Source: Hygrophila difformis
Taxonomy: Eukaryota; Streptophyta; Magnoliopsida; Lamiales; Acanthaceae
Assembly (NCBI GenBank): GCA_030278955.1
Contig: JAOANR010000014.1
Location: forward strand, 12,588,068-12,652,067
Length of the DNA: 64,000 nt
Direction: 5' to 3'
Each line of letters starts with the position of its first letter. Position 1 is the first letter of the stretch. Below the pieces are notes generated by a model. The model was not told where the DNA came from. It searched no databases and saw only the letters and a program-made list of their open reading frames with translations. A program made the translations under genes and the position numbers. This document shows positions 45,236-57,674 of the stretch, in pieces.

Positions 45236-45337
45236 AAATTGAAAAAAATAAAATTTAAAAAAAAAAACTCCAGATTAATATTGTATTTTTTGTTTTTTAA
45301 TTATTTTAAGGTAGAGTATATATATTATTTAATACAT

Positions 45338-45506
45338 ACTTCCTCCGTTTTGAATTTTTTGCTACAATGCAAACAGTGGTACTGTTCATTGGGCAACTTT
45401 GATTTTAATTTTTATCATAGTTATACAAGTTAAATTATAATCAAGTGGAATCATTGGATAACGCGCACTGTGGGTCCGTAGAAAAAATTTATAAACGGAG
45501 GAAGTA
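45338..45506. mobile_element. Stowaway-type MITE, copy 8 (short)
   Basis: It starts tacttcctccgttttg and ends aaacggaggaagtata. At 169 bp it is shorter than the family norm, probably from an internal deletion. Confidence 0.7.
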
Positions 45507-45712
45507 TACAATAATTAGGGGCAGAATGAACCTTTGGTGGGAGACTCAACCTAGAGGAGACTAACTAGTAGAACTAGTCTAACTACAATGGGAACTTGGC
45601 TTGTACTTAAAAAATTTGAGACGAGTTAAGTAGTTTAATTGAATATCTAGTCAAGTGTTAGATGCTATCAAGTATCGAGTCGACATTAGTCTAATTTATT
45701 TCTATTATATTT

Positions 45713-45966
45713 TACTCCCTTGATCCCATTTAAAAGGTATCATTTGGACTTTTATATTGTTTATTATGCATGTTTGACCTAATTTTTTATTTCAGTTATA
45801 CAAAAAAATATAGTCGAATGAGATATTGTTAGATTTGTCTTTTCGCATAGTTTCAAAATATATTTTTTATAAGTCTTACTTCTCTGCATTTTAAGATATT
45901 AATTGTTAATTCATTCGACTGTGTGCCTAAAAGTTTTGGAACATTTCAAATAGGACAGAAGAAGTA
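45713..45966. mobile_element. Stowaway-type MITE, copy 9
   Basis: It starts tactcccttgatccca and ends ataggacagaagaagta. It directly abuts copy 10 through a shared tact at about 45965. Confidence 0.65.
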
Positions 45967-46227
45967 CTCCCTCTATCCCACCTTACTTGTATGGTTTGAC
46001 TTTTTGACACTGTTCATTGCTTAACTTTGACTCAATATTATAGCTAGCATATATTTGAAAAAAATAGTCGAGTTGGGTCTTGTTATAATCGTAAAATCAT
46101 GTAGTTTTAGAATCTATATTTTTCATAATTTTTTGTTGTACATATTTTAAGATATTAACGATTGAAAATGTGCTTTGGATTGTGTGCAGAAATCAAACAA
46201 GACAGGTTAAATGGGACAGATGGAGTA
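45965..46227. mobile_element. Stowaway-type MITE, copy 10
   Basis: It starts tactccctctatcccacc and ends aatgggacagatggagtat, with the internal cgagttgggtcttgtta block. It lies head-to-tail with copy 9. Confidence 0.7.
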
Positions 46228-46233
46228 TATTAT

Positions 46234-46566
46234 CAGAGCATCCACAACCAAGAAACCATTAATAAGTTGATAAGTTCTTCCACATGCCACCTCCACCAAA
46301 AAAATTATTATTATTAAAATTTGTGTGGGGTCCTCCACTTGTCAGGGAAGAACCCCTTTTTACCGTTCTTTGTACAGAACCCAATTAGAGTGGTTCTTAT
46401 GCCAACTCAACAATTTCATTATTTATTATGTTTACCGTTCTTCATACAGAACCCAATTAGAATGGTTCTTATGTCAACTCAACAATTTCATTATTTATTA
46501 TGTGTATTTATGATGTGGAGGTTCTAAAAATGGGGAGAGGGAGAACCCCCATTGTAAATGGTCTTA
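46234..46566. mobile_element. MITE with an internal 72-bp tandem duplication
   Basis: The ends gagcatccacaac and attgtaaatggtctta are imperfectly inverted, in the style of the common plant gagcatccacaatgg MITEs. Inside, taccgttctttgtacagaac (46361-46432) is repeated as 46433-46504. Confidence 0.6.
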
Positions 46567-47525
46567 GTGGTAGCGGCGCCCCTTCCATTTTCTCTCTTCC
46601 AGTTTTCAGCCTTAACACATTATATTGTTCTCTTATCTCGTAGTGACATAGATTAGTGAGTGTGTGTGAGGTTAAGGGCCAAGAGGTGTGAGTTCTTTGT
46701 GGGGTTGGGACGCCGGCTGTTGGGAGCTCGATGGAGGGTTGAGTGTCTTCTTCTTTGTAGAGACTTGGTGGCTAGGTCGCCGGAAAGAGGGCTTTCCGAT
46801 GAAGGGTTTGACGCAGTAGAAGGTCTGTGACGTCTCGTTGCTCCGGCAGCAAAGCTATGGAGGCCGACGGGGTTTCGGCAGTGGTGCTTGGTGGTGGTTT
46901 CCGACGGAGCTTAGTGTTCTATGTCGAGTGGTGTCTCATTTGGGAGTTTCGAGCCTATTTGTTAATAGATATACATAGATCTCTATGGTATTTCTATTTC
47001 CTTTTTACATTTCTTGTTATTCGTGTATTCTAACTCTATTTTGTAGATTGGAAACTCAAGGACGGAAAAGAGGGACTGGAGGACAGTAGATCGGATGAGC
47101 ATAAAACGGAAGGCGCTGTGAGATTTTGGCTCGGCCAAAAAATCTGTCTGCTGGAGGCAGAGCCCGGGACAGCATGGCAGCAACCTTGTTCAAGGCTTTC
47201 ACGTTTCTGTTCTGTTTGCTTTTTCTGTCTAATGAGTGAAACTTGTATTGTGAGTAAAGCCATGTAAATCCCATAGATCTAGGCCTTTTGGGTACCCAAC
47301 ACTTCACAATTATATCACTGTTGTATTTTTTTGTTCTTTTCCGATTGGGACATTGTTGATGTTTTGTTGGTGTGGAAAATGCATAAGAAAGGCACATCCC
47401 ATGAGGGAAAGTCTTGCAGGTATATATGTAAGTGTAACTTTATTTGAGTAGAGAAAAACAGAGAGCATCAAACTATGTGGTTGAATGCAGATTTTTATGC
47501 CTTTAAAATTTGTAAGTTTATTCAC
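46567..47525. other. Region of mixed composition with no confirmed gene
   Basis: GC-richer DNA (for example ggaggccgacggggtttcgg near 46857) followed by T-rich sequence. Short frames exist on both strands but none shows a domain, a splice-consistent continuation or a codon pattern I trust. It may be a decayed retroelement or a transcribed non-coding region. Confidence 0.35.
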
Positions 47526-47537
47526 AAGTCACAACAA

Positions 47538-47793
47538 ATAGAATCGAATCGAATAATTACGAATTGAATCGAATATCTTCGAATCGGATCAAATACTATT
47601 GTATTGAAAATCGAATTGAATATTCGAATAGTTTTGAATAATTCGAATATTAACTATGCATCGAATACGAATCTTATTTATTATTCGAAAAATAATCGAA
47701 TACGAATACGAATAGTTGAACATTTTTCGAATACCGAATCGAATAGGGTGGTAGTATTCGCTTCGATTCGATTCGATTGCAACCCTAAGTTTG
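47538..47793. repeat. 'attcgaat' dispersed repeat, probably hAT-type
   Basis: Dense (g)aatcgaat/attcgaat motifs in both orientations end at ttgcaacccta, the reverse complement of tagggttgcaa, a common hAT terminus. The left terminus was not found, so the copy is truncated or its TSD has decayed. Confidence 0.55.
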
Positions 47794-47799
47794 ACTACA

Positions 47800-49630
47800 A
47801 ATATGGGTATTTTCTAACCAATTTGTTGCATACTTGCAGATTGGGAAGGAAATCATTAAATTAGAAATAGGGTTAGAAAGTGTTCATATGTAAATGTCAA
47901 ACACAGTCAATGCCTACGTGACACCTAGAATGCAGAATTAAATTAATTATTTACACTAATCTTGGGTCACGTCAGCAAATGGGGATAATTAAGGCTCGAT
48001 GGGATAATTTTGGAGATCACTAGCAAAGTTATGGCAACAAATTAGAAAACTCCAAACTTATGGAACTAAATTGAAAAATGAGTGAAGTTACGGCACTAAA
48101 TTGGCATTTTTTTCCCATAGTCATGCTTCTTTTAGGTAACAACTCTACCCTAGATTAGACTTGCAAATCATGCACCCAACCCCTCCCCATGTGTGCATTC
48201 TGCACCCCATGGTGGGTTGTTGGGTGTGGAATTTGAACACCCAACCTCCCCTTTAACATCCATCGCAAGGTAAGGATGTTAACAAGTTGGGCTTTAGGAA
48301 TATAGATCCATCAAATAAATTATACAATAGAAGTATGTTGATAGTAACCAAGATGCGGAACTATATAATTGATGTTAAACTAATTTTCGGGAAACCATGA
48401 AAGTAGAAAATTCTTGATTGATAGAATGGTTATGAGCCTATTTGATTTAACCAAATTCCCCATTCGATTTCAGATGAGAAAGTTATCACCTACAGTTTGT
48501 TTTGCTATGATTATAAACAGAAGTCACTATCAATTTTTGAAGAATGCTGGATTTTATCTTCCAAAATAATTTTTAGCCATGAACAGTTATGTTGCAATAT
48601 TTCGTGTCAATATCAATGCAATTAAGAATGATTAACTCAATATACCACAAGAAATGTTCTTTACAATAAAATTTATATATGACAAAAAATTTGCAAAATG
48701 GATACTTGATGTAAAGTCGCTATTGATTTTGAATATGTACAATCAGATGTGATATTTCTGGATGTGATTCTTATAAACTTTACGGATGATCCTATAGCGG
48801 CAATTTTTTTAGAGTACATATACAAATATAAACTGCACAAGTTCAAATTCGGACATTTTTAAAGATAGTGTCATACTAGCCCCTACCAATGAGATTTTCA
48901 GCAATGAAATTTTAGCAAATTGTGAGAAAATTTTCATATTATGCTTAATACTTATATTTAAGTTTTGTTTTATTTTAATTTAAATTTTAAATTAAATAAA
49001 AATATTATTTAAATATTATTTTTATTGATTTGTTAGGTTTGTACCGAATGAGCTACGGAAGCTAAAGAAGACGGTATAATGTGGTTCTTTGTTAGTTTAA
49101 AAATAATTAAATTATGTTATTATATGAATCCTCTTTCGAATATATATAAAATCATATACATTTTTTATTAGTCAAAATATAATTTATTATTACTTTATAT
49201 AATATAAGTATATACAATTATATAAAATATATATTTATGCTGTCGAGTTTCGACGGTTTACTTACTAGTTAATATATTAAAACAATTATTTAAGATATGG
49301 AATTGCTGGTGAAACTGTATAATATTTTTATATTAATCATATACATAATTATGTACATAGTATATCAATACTGACATATCTTAAATGCATAATAATATAT
49401 TTTTCATTATTAAAATAAAAATAATAGATGATAACTACATATTTAAATTCGCAATTCATTCAAAAGTGCATGTATTATTAAGATATCAATATAACAATAA
49501 TATTATAAAAAACACACCAAATAATTACAATACTATCATAACAGATTTGCGAAAACAGATGAATTTTTTTTTACTAATTTTCTATCTTCACTATGGAACT
49601 TTGCTACTTCAATGATGAAAACTCTTCCAT
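47800..49630. other. Intergenic AT-rich stretch
   Basis: There is no gene. Very AT-rich sequence at 48950-49550 gives only low-complexity frames. Confidence 0.5.
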
Positions 49631-49638
49631 AAAGTTCT

Positions 49639-50266
49639 TTAGTGCCAATCGACATTCTTCTTTAGTCCGTTCAGCCAATCAACATTATTCGTGGAGATCC
49701 TAGCATAAGCTGCATGAGATGAAGATATATAAACATTGTTTAAAACTTTAAAAACAGTCAAACTTATGAAGGGATCCCTAAGCAGCTCCATGAATTCTAC
49801 CCAAGAGTAAGGCTCATCTTCCTCGCTTAGTTTTCCTTGGGTGGCTTGCCACCAGTCATCCGCCTCGCCTCCCAAGTAGTACGAGGCCACGTGAACCTTC
49901 TCCCCATCCAGGCACTTTACAGCTTTCAACAGCTTATCGAACGTCCTAATCCACTCTTCTAGTTTGGCCGGATCCTCTTCGCCGGCGTAATGTGGCGGCT
50001 GGTAAGGATTTACCATGGCCAAGTAGTTTGCGAGCTTCGCCCGGAGGTACCGCCGCAGCTTATCCTTGATTCACTTGCGCGTTCCCCAGCGCAATCAAGA
50101 CTTCTTCTATGGTTCTTAGGCGGTCGCCTACGTTGTTAGGCACGGGGGCCACTTGCCCTCCATGATTTTGAGCTTCATTGTTTTGCACCGGTGCGTTAGT
50201 ATGCTGGGGTGCTTCATTGGTGGTTGGTGGGATAGGTTGATTGCGTGGTCTTCCCCTAGGTGCCAT
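49639..50266 (-). pseudogene. Retrotransposon gag fragment, frameshifted
   Basis: 50266-50060 gives MAPRGRPRNQPIPP and a Pro/Asn-rich N-terminus. After a frame change near 50055, the frame runs through LANYLAMVNPYQPPHYAGEE into the Retrotrans_gag core DPAKLEEWIRTFDKLLKAVK, then VHVASYYLGGEADDWWQ. It degenerates after MELLRDPF, and no zinc knuckle follows. Gag forms the virus-like particle of such elements. This copy is truncated and inactive. Confidence 0.8.
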
Positions 50267-50603
50267 TCTATTACAAACGCGAAGAGATTAGATTCCCTAA
50301 GGATATTGTAAAGCATTAGACAATGATTTACTAATTCAGAAAGTTGTTTGTTAGCGTTAGAGTATAATGTAGCTTTTTTTTAATCATTTTTTTTGGATTA
50401 ATGTCGTTTGGGAAACCCAACGAGGTATCTGAAATATAAAGAGTATTTTAAAATGTATAAAAGCTTGTATCTTATTGCTCGACGTAAGAAATCTTAGTAC
50501 AAGCGATAGGAATGGAAGTAACGATATTAATCTCAAAAAGGAAATAGTTTGGCTAACAAAAGTAGAAGTACTAGAGATAGTGCTTCAAAAGAAATCAAAG
50601 ATC

Positions 50604-51044
50604 CTAAGCCTCTCCCGAATAAGTAGTAGGGTCTTCAATCGGGTCCTCCTCCTCATCAGAAATGTGGTCAGCGCCCAAGGGTCCATGGAACACCGGGGGT
50701 GGTGGATCATTGGCTTGAGGAGCTGGGCTCTGTGGTCCATTGGGCTCAGCGCCCCAATGCTCGGCTACGGGATTGGGAGCTAGCAGATAGTCAGTGATGT
50801 GGATTATGTCCATTCCCAGAGTTTCGATTCTGTTTATCATATCGTGGTTTCGTTGAATAAGTTTATGAACTTGGTGTTCCAGTGGAGTTATATTATGGTG
50901 GTCAGCTGCCCTAAGATTTCCCAGATGGTGCAGATCAGCTTCAAGTTGGGCTACGCGGTGCTTGAAATATTGAATGTTTTGTTGAGAGTCTAAGTAGGCA
51001 TTCATTAATTTCATCATCAGATTGATCATATTTTGGTCATCCAT
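50604..51044 (-). CDS. Retroelement leader ORF of unknown function
   Basis: A 146-codon frame between the PBS and gag, beginning MDDQNMINLMMKLMNAYLDS. It has a probable coiled-coil half (about 10-70, with QHR/HRVAQLEADLHHL) and an acidic, Pro-rich C-terminal half ending DEEEDPIEDPTTYSGEA. It could be the first part of a gag polyprotein or an extra ORF; I do not recognise its family. It is uninterrupted. Confidence 0.45.
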   Translation of the reverse strand: MDDQNMINLMMKLMNAYLDSQQNIQYFKHRVAQLEADLHHLGNLRAADHHNITPLEHQVHKLIQRNHDMINRIETLGMDIIHITDYLLAPNPVAEHWGAEPNGPQSPAPQANDPPPPVFHGPLGADHISDEEEDPIEDPTTYSGEA

Positions 51045-51460
51045 CTAGTGCAAAAAAAAAAAAAAAAGGTTAGCTTAGATCATATTTATAAATGGAGTTA
51101 GTAATGTGTAAGGAAGAAGATAGTGTATGCATATATGCAAATGATAATCCCCCAAAAAATAATTTATGTACTGTATATATTTATTTTTCCATGGGTTTAA
51201 AATTTAAAATTTAAAATACTAATAGTGGAAAAAATCCTTGGGCCTCTATATTGGACCAAAAATAATAAACTTTGGACCCTAAGTCAAATGTAAGCATTAG
51301 GCTAAAAATAATCAGGCTAAAATAAATAAGTAAATAAAATATTGTGCTTAAAATTATTTAGGCTTCCAAAAATTTTGGGCATAAAAATAATAGATGAATG
51401 AAAATATTTGGGCTTTAAAAATTTGGGTTTTAAAGTTTGGGCTTCCAAAAAAAAACTTGG

Positions 51461-51472
51461 GCTCTGATACCA
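51461..51472 (-). other. Primer binding site for initiator tRNA-Met
   Basis: The plus strand reads gctctgatacca, so the minus strand carries TGGTATCAGAGC, the standard plant LTR-retrotransposon PBS. It is separated by three bases from the LTR end at 51476. Confidence 0.9.
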
Positions 51473-52760
51473 ACTTGTAAGACCCCGGTTTTGATAATCC
51501 AGGCCGGGATGCCACCGTCACACCTCCCAAATGAGACACGACTCATTCGAGCTCACTTGAGAGATGCAAGGTTAAGGTATTTCAGCAAATAATTTAAAAA
51601 CAAGCCCAACACATAATAATTTAAAATAATATAGTCTATCACATGCATTATTCAAAGTAAATGGCAGCGGAAAGTAAAATTGGGCAGACATGGCCAAAAC
51701 GCGTTTGATAAAACAAGTCCGAAATAATGCAACATAAATTATGATGTTTTATTTCCCGAGCCCGATGCATGCACATGGTCATGCATATTCGCCATATTCT
51801 GAAAAGGAAAATAGCAACGTTTTTATCAGTATATAAAATACTGAGTAAATTAATTTCCTAACATAGCAATAATAGATTGTAAAAAATTTAATTAATAAAA
51901 ATTCACCTTTTTAATCATGCTCATCTTAACATAATGTGAAAAAAAAATAGGATTTGACTTAATAATTCATAAGAATTTAAATTGCACAATTTAAGAGCGG
52001 ATTTAATTTAAAAAGGTGACAAGATACTAAATGCATAATTTAAAAATTTAAATAAAGCGTAGACATGGATTTAAAACCATGTGAACAATTTAAATAAACA
52101 AAATGCACCATTAAGTCTTTTAATTCCCGTTAACTAAGAGGAGGACGCCACAACCATAGTATCAAGTTTCTCAAGTATCAAGTAACAAGTCTCAGAATTG
52201 CCAAAGCAATCCGGGTATCCGCCATACACAGTACCACTCCGGAGCCTCGAGTAACCCATACGGATACACCCGAGAGTGTAGACTCAAGTATCAATGGCCG
52301 TTTTGGCACAATATCACAAAAGTCACCATTGCCCCATCCGGCACGAAGTGAACAGTTTCAGAGGGGCACCTTGCAGAGCACTCACCCCCTAATTCGCAAG
52401 TGGAGATCTACCTCAACCTAGTGTAACAGGTTTTTGAAAATTGTTTTATCATTTTAATAAGGATTTCAACCATTAAGTTTAGAAGAACTCAAATTCAACC
52501 AGTATAGTAAACGTGCATGCCACAGTTCACGCCTTCTTATTTTAAAAATCTGTTGCTTAGGAGAACGTCATGAAATTTACACAGTAAACCAATGACACCC
52601 TAACGAACAACTTTCATGTTTTATGTTTTTCGAAATAAGGTACGGATCTAAGTCAAAAGTCGAGATCTTTACAGAAAACGCAAGCTGTCAGAAATCAGAA
52701 TTGGCGAACTGGTTTAAAACGAATTTTCGACATACCAAAAAGTTTTCAAAAATTATGAAA

Positions 52761-54032
52761 ACTAGATTTTTCGCCCGCGCTATGCGCACGGGTGTTAGTT
52801 CTTTTTTTTTTGCTTAACAGCATATAAAGGCTACAGAAAAAAAAATCAAAAAAACGAAATCAATGGGCCCGAGGGAACCAATTACCAGCGGAATCTGCCT
52901 TAATAAGAGGCCCCATTTGTCTGGCGGAAAGACCCACGTCGTAAAGAAGTGTTCGTTATCAGCTCCTTTCTATTAACTAATATTAACTCGATACAAACTA
53001 ATATTAACTTGATTAATTTAAAATGATAGAAGATATTATTTTAGTATATTTATGAACAAAATATTTTTTTAATAATATATAATTTCTATTATCATTTTTT
53101 TCAAAATAATAGAAGAAACAAATTTCTAATTTTTTTTATCATAATACATACCAAAGTATAAATTCAAATTTTTATGCAAATAGTTTACCAAAAAAATTTT
53201 TTATGCAAATAAAACATAAATAGAAAAATTAATTTATTAAGATTACCAACCCTCCTAATTATAAAAATAATTTGTATAATTAAAATAATTAAGTATATTA
53301 AAACTTTCACCTTTGTAACTCATTCTTAATCACCGAAAAAATATGTTGACTAATAAAAACATATATAAAAGATAAACTACCATAAAAAGGATAAATTATC
53401 ATAATATTAATTTATGTACACAAAATAATAGATTGATTTTTTTATTATTAATGGAGTACTTATTTTCTTGTGTATATTATTTAATTTTCAACATTAGTCT
53501 TTTTGGAATATAAAGTTAAACATAATATATATTTTTATAAAGATAATGAATTATCAACTAAAAGAGCAATATAGGCAGAACAATAAAATTATGGTTTCAT
53601 GATTTATTATATTATATATTCTAATATTAGGGATAAATGACGGAGATGAATAGATTTGCAATCCTACGGTCATTGAATTTTAGGATGAAGTGAATTTAGT
53701 AAAAAATTTATATTATATATTTTTAATCAACTTATATCTATTAAGTGTCATAAAAAATTCATATCTTTTTAAGATATATATAAAGATTTTCTGAAGATTT
53801 TATTATATTAATAGATAGATTTATTTTCTAAATATAGATATTGATGATGTGGAAGGTGAGTTGGAATTAGTCAGCGATTAATCATCAATGACGTGGATTA
53901 ATTGTAGCCATTAATTATAAAATGGTGGTATAATTACTGATATAACCCTAAATATTAAAAAGAATTAGTTATATTGAATAAGGATAAAAGAGTCTGCATA
54001 GACAAAAAAGTATTCAGGATTTATTATATAGA
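52761..54032 (-). mobile_element. Non-autonomous Helitron inside the LTR
   Basis: On the minus strand it starts tctatataataaatcctg and ends with the hairpin cccgtgcgcatagcgcggg, then cgaaaaatctagt: a TC start, a GC-rich hairpin about 12 bp from the end, and CTAGT. The flanks are A on one side and T on the other with no TSD, as Helitrons insert. It has no Rep/helicase coding sequence, 1272 bp. Confidence 0.75.
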
Positions 54033-54249
54033 TTTACAGGCATAAACTAGCATAATTATCTACAAATTTTATCTATATTGCAAAGTTTAGTTCTGACCGG
54101 ATCTAGTAGTAAAATTCGAAGTAGCAAGTAGTCAGATTTTTCGAATTACACAGAAAATGCAGAAGCAACCAGATCAGTTTTGGAGGTCCAAATATTGATG
54201 AAAATTCATAAAATTATAACACGGTATACTTTAAGATCTTTGGAACAAG

Positions 54250-54856
54250 TAGGGCTGGGGAAAGATACCGAATATACCGCATACCGCACATACCGTACCG
54301 GAAAAATACCGAGAATACCGAAATTTTCGGTATACCGTAATTTCGGTACGGTATCATACCGTACTGTAAGATTTCGGTACGGTAACGGTATAAATTTTTT
54401 GATACCGCGGTATACCGTTACCGTACCGAACTTCGGTATATACCGCGGTATCGGTATATTGGTATATACCGATTGTTCAGTATGTCGGTATATACCGCGA
54501 TACCGTTATATACCGTAATACCGGTATGCTGGTATGTAGCGAAAGTTCGGTATGTCGATATATACCGCAATACCGGTATGTCGGTATGTAGCAAATTTTC
54601 GGTATGTCGGTATATACTGCGATACCGGTATTTCGATATGTACCGAATGTTCGGTATAGCGGTATATACCGAACTTACCGAAATGTCGGTATGGCAACGG
54701 TATGAAAATATTTCATACCGAAACTTTTGGTATACCGAAGATCGGTATACCGAAAGGTTCGGTACGGCAACGGTACGAAATTTTTCATACCGTAAAGTTC
54801 GGTACGGTATACGGTACAGCAAAATTTGTACGGTATACCGTACCGACCCACCCCTA
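54250..54856. mobile_element. hAT-type MITE built of ggtataccg repeats, 8-bp TSD
   Basis: It begins tagggctgggg and ends cccacccccta-like (acccacccccta in consensus; here acccacccctag boundary). The octamer ggaacaag is duplicated exactly at 54242-54249 and 54857-54864. The interior is almost entirely cggtata/taccg motifs in both orientations. Open frames on both strands (for example 54418-54822) are translations of this repeat and not genes. Confidence 0.85.
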
Positions 54857-55873
54857 GGAACAAGTTTGTAGTTTTAACTTTTTCATTTTGAACACTCGAG
54901 AAGGGTGTATTAATTGAATCTTAGAAACTGCGCACAAGGAAGGGATTTCGGGACAGATTTTCGTATGTTCATTAAATCCTACAACATGCTCGACCTAAGG
55001 GCACCAAAATTGATATGTAAGGAAGTTAACTTACTAAGGATGAGGTCTAAGGTTTTAGGATTTGTTGGAATGGCCTCCGGAATCCGTGAACAAGTCCAAA
55101 TCTTCTCGCCTTCTTCCTTTCGGTCCCGATTCATGGTTTCAAAGTAGAAAAACTTAATGTTAGATGCTACACCCGACCAGAAGACATGAATCAAAAACTA
55201 AAACCTTCCTTTACTACCAACCTATGCCTGAGAAGTGCCAAATCTTGTCCAAGAAATCGGCCCCCTTGCTGAAATCGATCCAAGAGTTCGAAATTTTTTA
55301 GGGTTTCAGATTTGTTGAAGGTGGGAGAAGATGGGGGGTGATTAAAGGGTATCTAGGAGGCTAGATATGGGGTATTTATAGCCCCTAAGCAGTCTCACAC
55401 ATCCAAGGTCGGTTAGGCAAGTCTTGAGGCACAAGAAGTGGAGCAGACGGTGAAAAATCCGGAGTCGGGTGGCCGAATCCCGCCTTGGCCGCGCCTGCCT
55501 GGTTCGGCGCACCCATGGGGCGTTTTTGGGGGAATCCCGTGCCACCACCGCGCGAGCTCGGCCTGGGCCGGGCCGTGCTATCCCGTAGGGCCTTTTCTCC
55601 TCTGTTTTGGAATTCTATCCTTCTGCTTTTGGACTTAAATATTCGGGTTACTCTCGGGCTATAAATTCCTATTTTTAAATTCATTTCGAACTCGAATTAA
55701 TTTCGTATTCGAAATCCTGAATTCGTCGACTATTGGCTCCCGTGTAATAATTTATTTAATTAAATTATTTTTCACTTCACGGCTCTCGGAATTTAAATTC
55801 TTTTTGATCTTCGAATTAAATTCCATTTCTTTTTAAACGTGATTAAGACGTGACTAAATTCGTGGATATTACA

Positions 55874-57660
55874 GTCCTGTCGTGCCTTTTGTAGCCTTTG
55901 GCACCAACCTGAGAAAGAGATTCTGCCATGATGATGATTTTAGCTTATGTGAATCTCGTTATTGCTAAGCTTTGCTTAGTTTTGACATGCATTTTTCATT
56001 TTGAATAGATGATGTGGCATGAAGATTATCTAGACAATGATGGTGATGAAGAAGAGCATAATGATAAAGTTATCCTCAATCTCATACAGTGAAGGTCATT
56101 CGTGACGATATTGCCTATGGTTTGACAAATGCTATAAGGTTTTAAGGAATTTTGAAATAGTCTAGATCTATGTTTTTATATTTGTGAATTGCGATCACAT
56201 GTTTCAAATTTATCCTTAGACAATTGTTAGAGGTCTTCGAAAGAGTTTTATTTTTTCTAAAATGATAAATATTTTTGTCTATTGAGCATTGAGTTGTTTA
56301 CAGGTTTGATCAATATGGGGTTATATATTTTTTTTAAATCTTATAAAAATTAAATAGCACTTGATTTATTTTTAAAATCTTTTCAATAACAAATTAATAC
56401 TCATGGTAGAAAAATATATTTATCAATAATACAAATTAATACTCATGCTAGCAAAATTAATAATGATCAATAATTCATGCTTGCATTTTTTTTTTATAAT
56501 TATAAGTACAGAAATGAGTGTTGGAGAATTAAGAGGAAACCTTAATTTTATTTATTATTTATAAAACTATTATGATTTAATCAAAATAATTTTTGCCCTT
56601 ATATGTCATTTCACATATCAAATATGCCTTCTGCTGATTGTTATATGCTAATCTACCAAACACTTTTATCAAATCTGATATTACTATCTGCTGGTCAAAT
56701 CTACCTAACTGAATCTGCTGATCAATTCTGCTATCTGCTTAATTCCCAAACAGATCCAAAATATCAACCAAATGAGAGCATGGGAAAGAAGAAGGTGAAA
56801 AAGAAGCACCAAAAATTATAATGATGCGAACAAAAAATGAACAAAAGAGGTCATATATATACTACTAAACAAATGGAGAAATGAGAGAGTATAGAATGTG
56901 AGATATTAAATATGCACGGAAAATGATGAATTATGCATGGAAAATGAAAATGTGAGCTTAAAGAAAATATTTTGCAGATTTTTTTTTATAATGACATTTT
57001 TGAAATTTTTTCAATGTGTGAGAGAGAGTGTAAAAATTGTTTAATTGTGAAGGGAAGAGGGATTGGAGGAAAAGTGTGTGGGGGTTATGATTATGATAAT
57101 GATATATATAATGATAATGATAATGATATTAGATAATAAATTTATTCTAAAAGAGTTAGACCGACACCCAGGACACGAGTTGACTGCTTGTTCTTGGTTA
57201 TTGGCCTTTTGCCATCCTCGCATCTCCCTCTTGTCTCTCCATATTTTTTGTACATCAATCGTAAACAATTTTGTGGTTTCCCAGCCCCAGCATGTACGTA
57301 GTTTCAACTCAGTTTTGGCATGCCTTCTCAAACACGGTGTTTCTTCAAACAAGGCGAAGCAAATAGCAAGAAGAGGGTTTCAGGTTCTTTTTCAAGCCCT
57401 TTTCTTGGCTGGAGGTTTGTTTAAATCAACCCTTTATGTTTCCCCCTATCGATTTTTCATTTGAATTTATGTCGAATTGTTTAATTGTAAAATACCTCCA
57501 TTTGTCTGTATTTGGACCTGGTCTACCCGAAAAACGACCAAGATCCAACATGTTTAACTCGATTCAGTTCTGGGTCAGGCCTCATGGAATTTTCCTCCGG
57601 TTGGGCAGGTCTTGGGTTTTGGGGTGACCCCGACCCAGACCCGACCCCAACATAATTTAT
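55874..57660. other. Intergenic stretch with a MITE fragment
   Basis: No gene is supported. 56617-56758 (ctgctgattgttatatgcta ... cccaaacagatcc) is a truncated relative of the MITE at 4567-4911. A gataatgata microsatellite lies at about 57087-57133. 57520-57655 contains a gacccgacccc/gggtcaggc repeat similar to that at 59570-59790. Confidence 0.5.
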
Positions 57661-57674
57661 TATGTAGAAACCTA

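Larger units (their letters stand above)
49639..55873 (-). mobile_element. Truncated Gypsy-like LTR retrotransposon: LTR, PBS and partial gag
   Basis: On the minus strand the LTR starts tgtaatatccacg (55873 downward) and ends ggggtcttaca (51476), with the expected TG...CA ends. Three bases later comes the primer binding site tggtatcagagc (51472-51461), complementary to initiator tRNA-Met. Then come a 146-codon frame (51044-50604) and a frameshifted gag (50266-49639). No pol and no second LTR are present, so the rest has been deleted. The 4.4-kb LTR contains a Helitron (52761-54032) and a hAT MITE (54250-54856); without them it is about 2.5 kb. Confidence 0.8.

Noticed and set aside
54418..54871. 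Long open frames on both strands with Tyr/Arg-rich proteins
   Set aside because: They are translations of the cggtata/taccg repeat of the hAT MITE; the same motif content appears in every frame.
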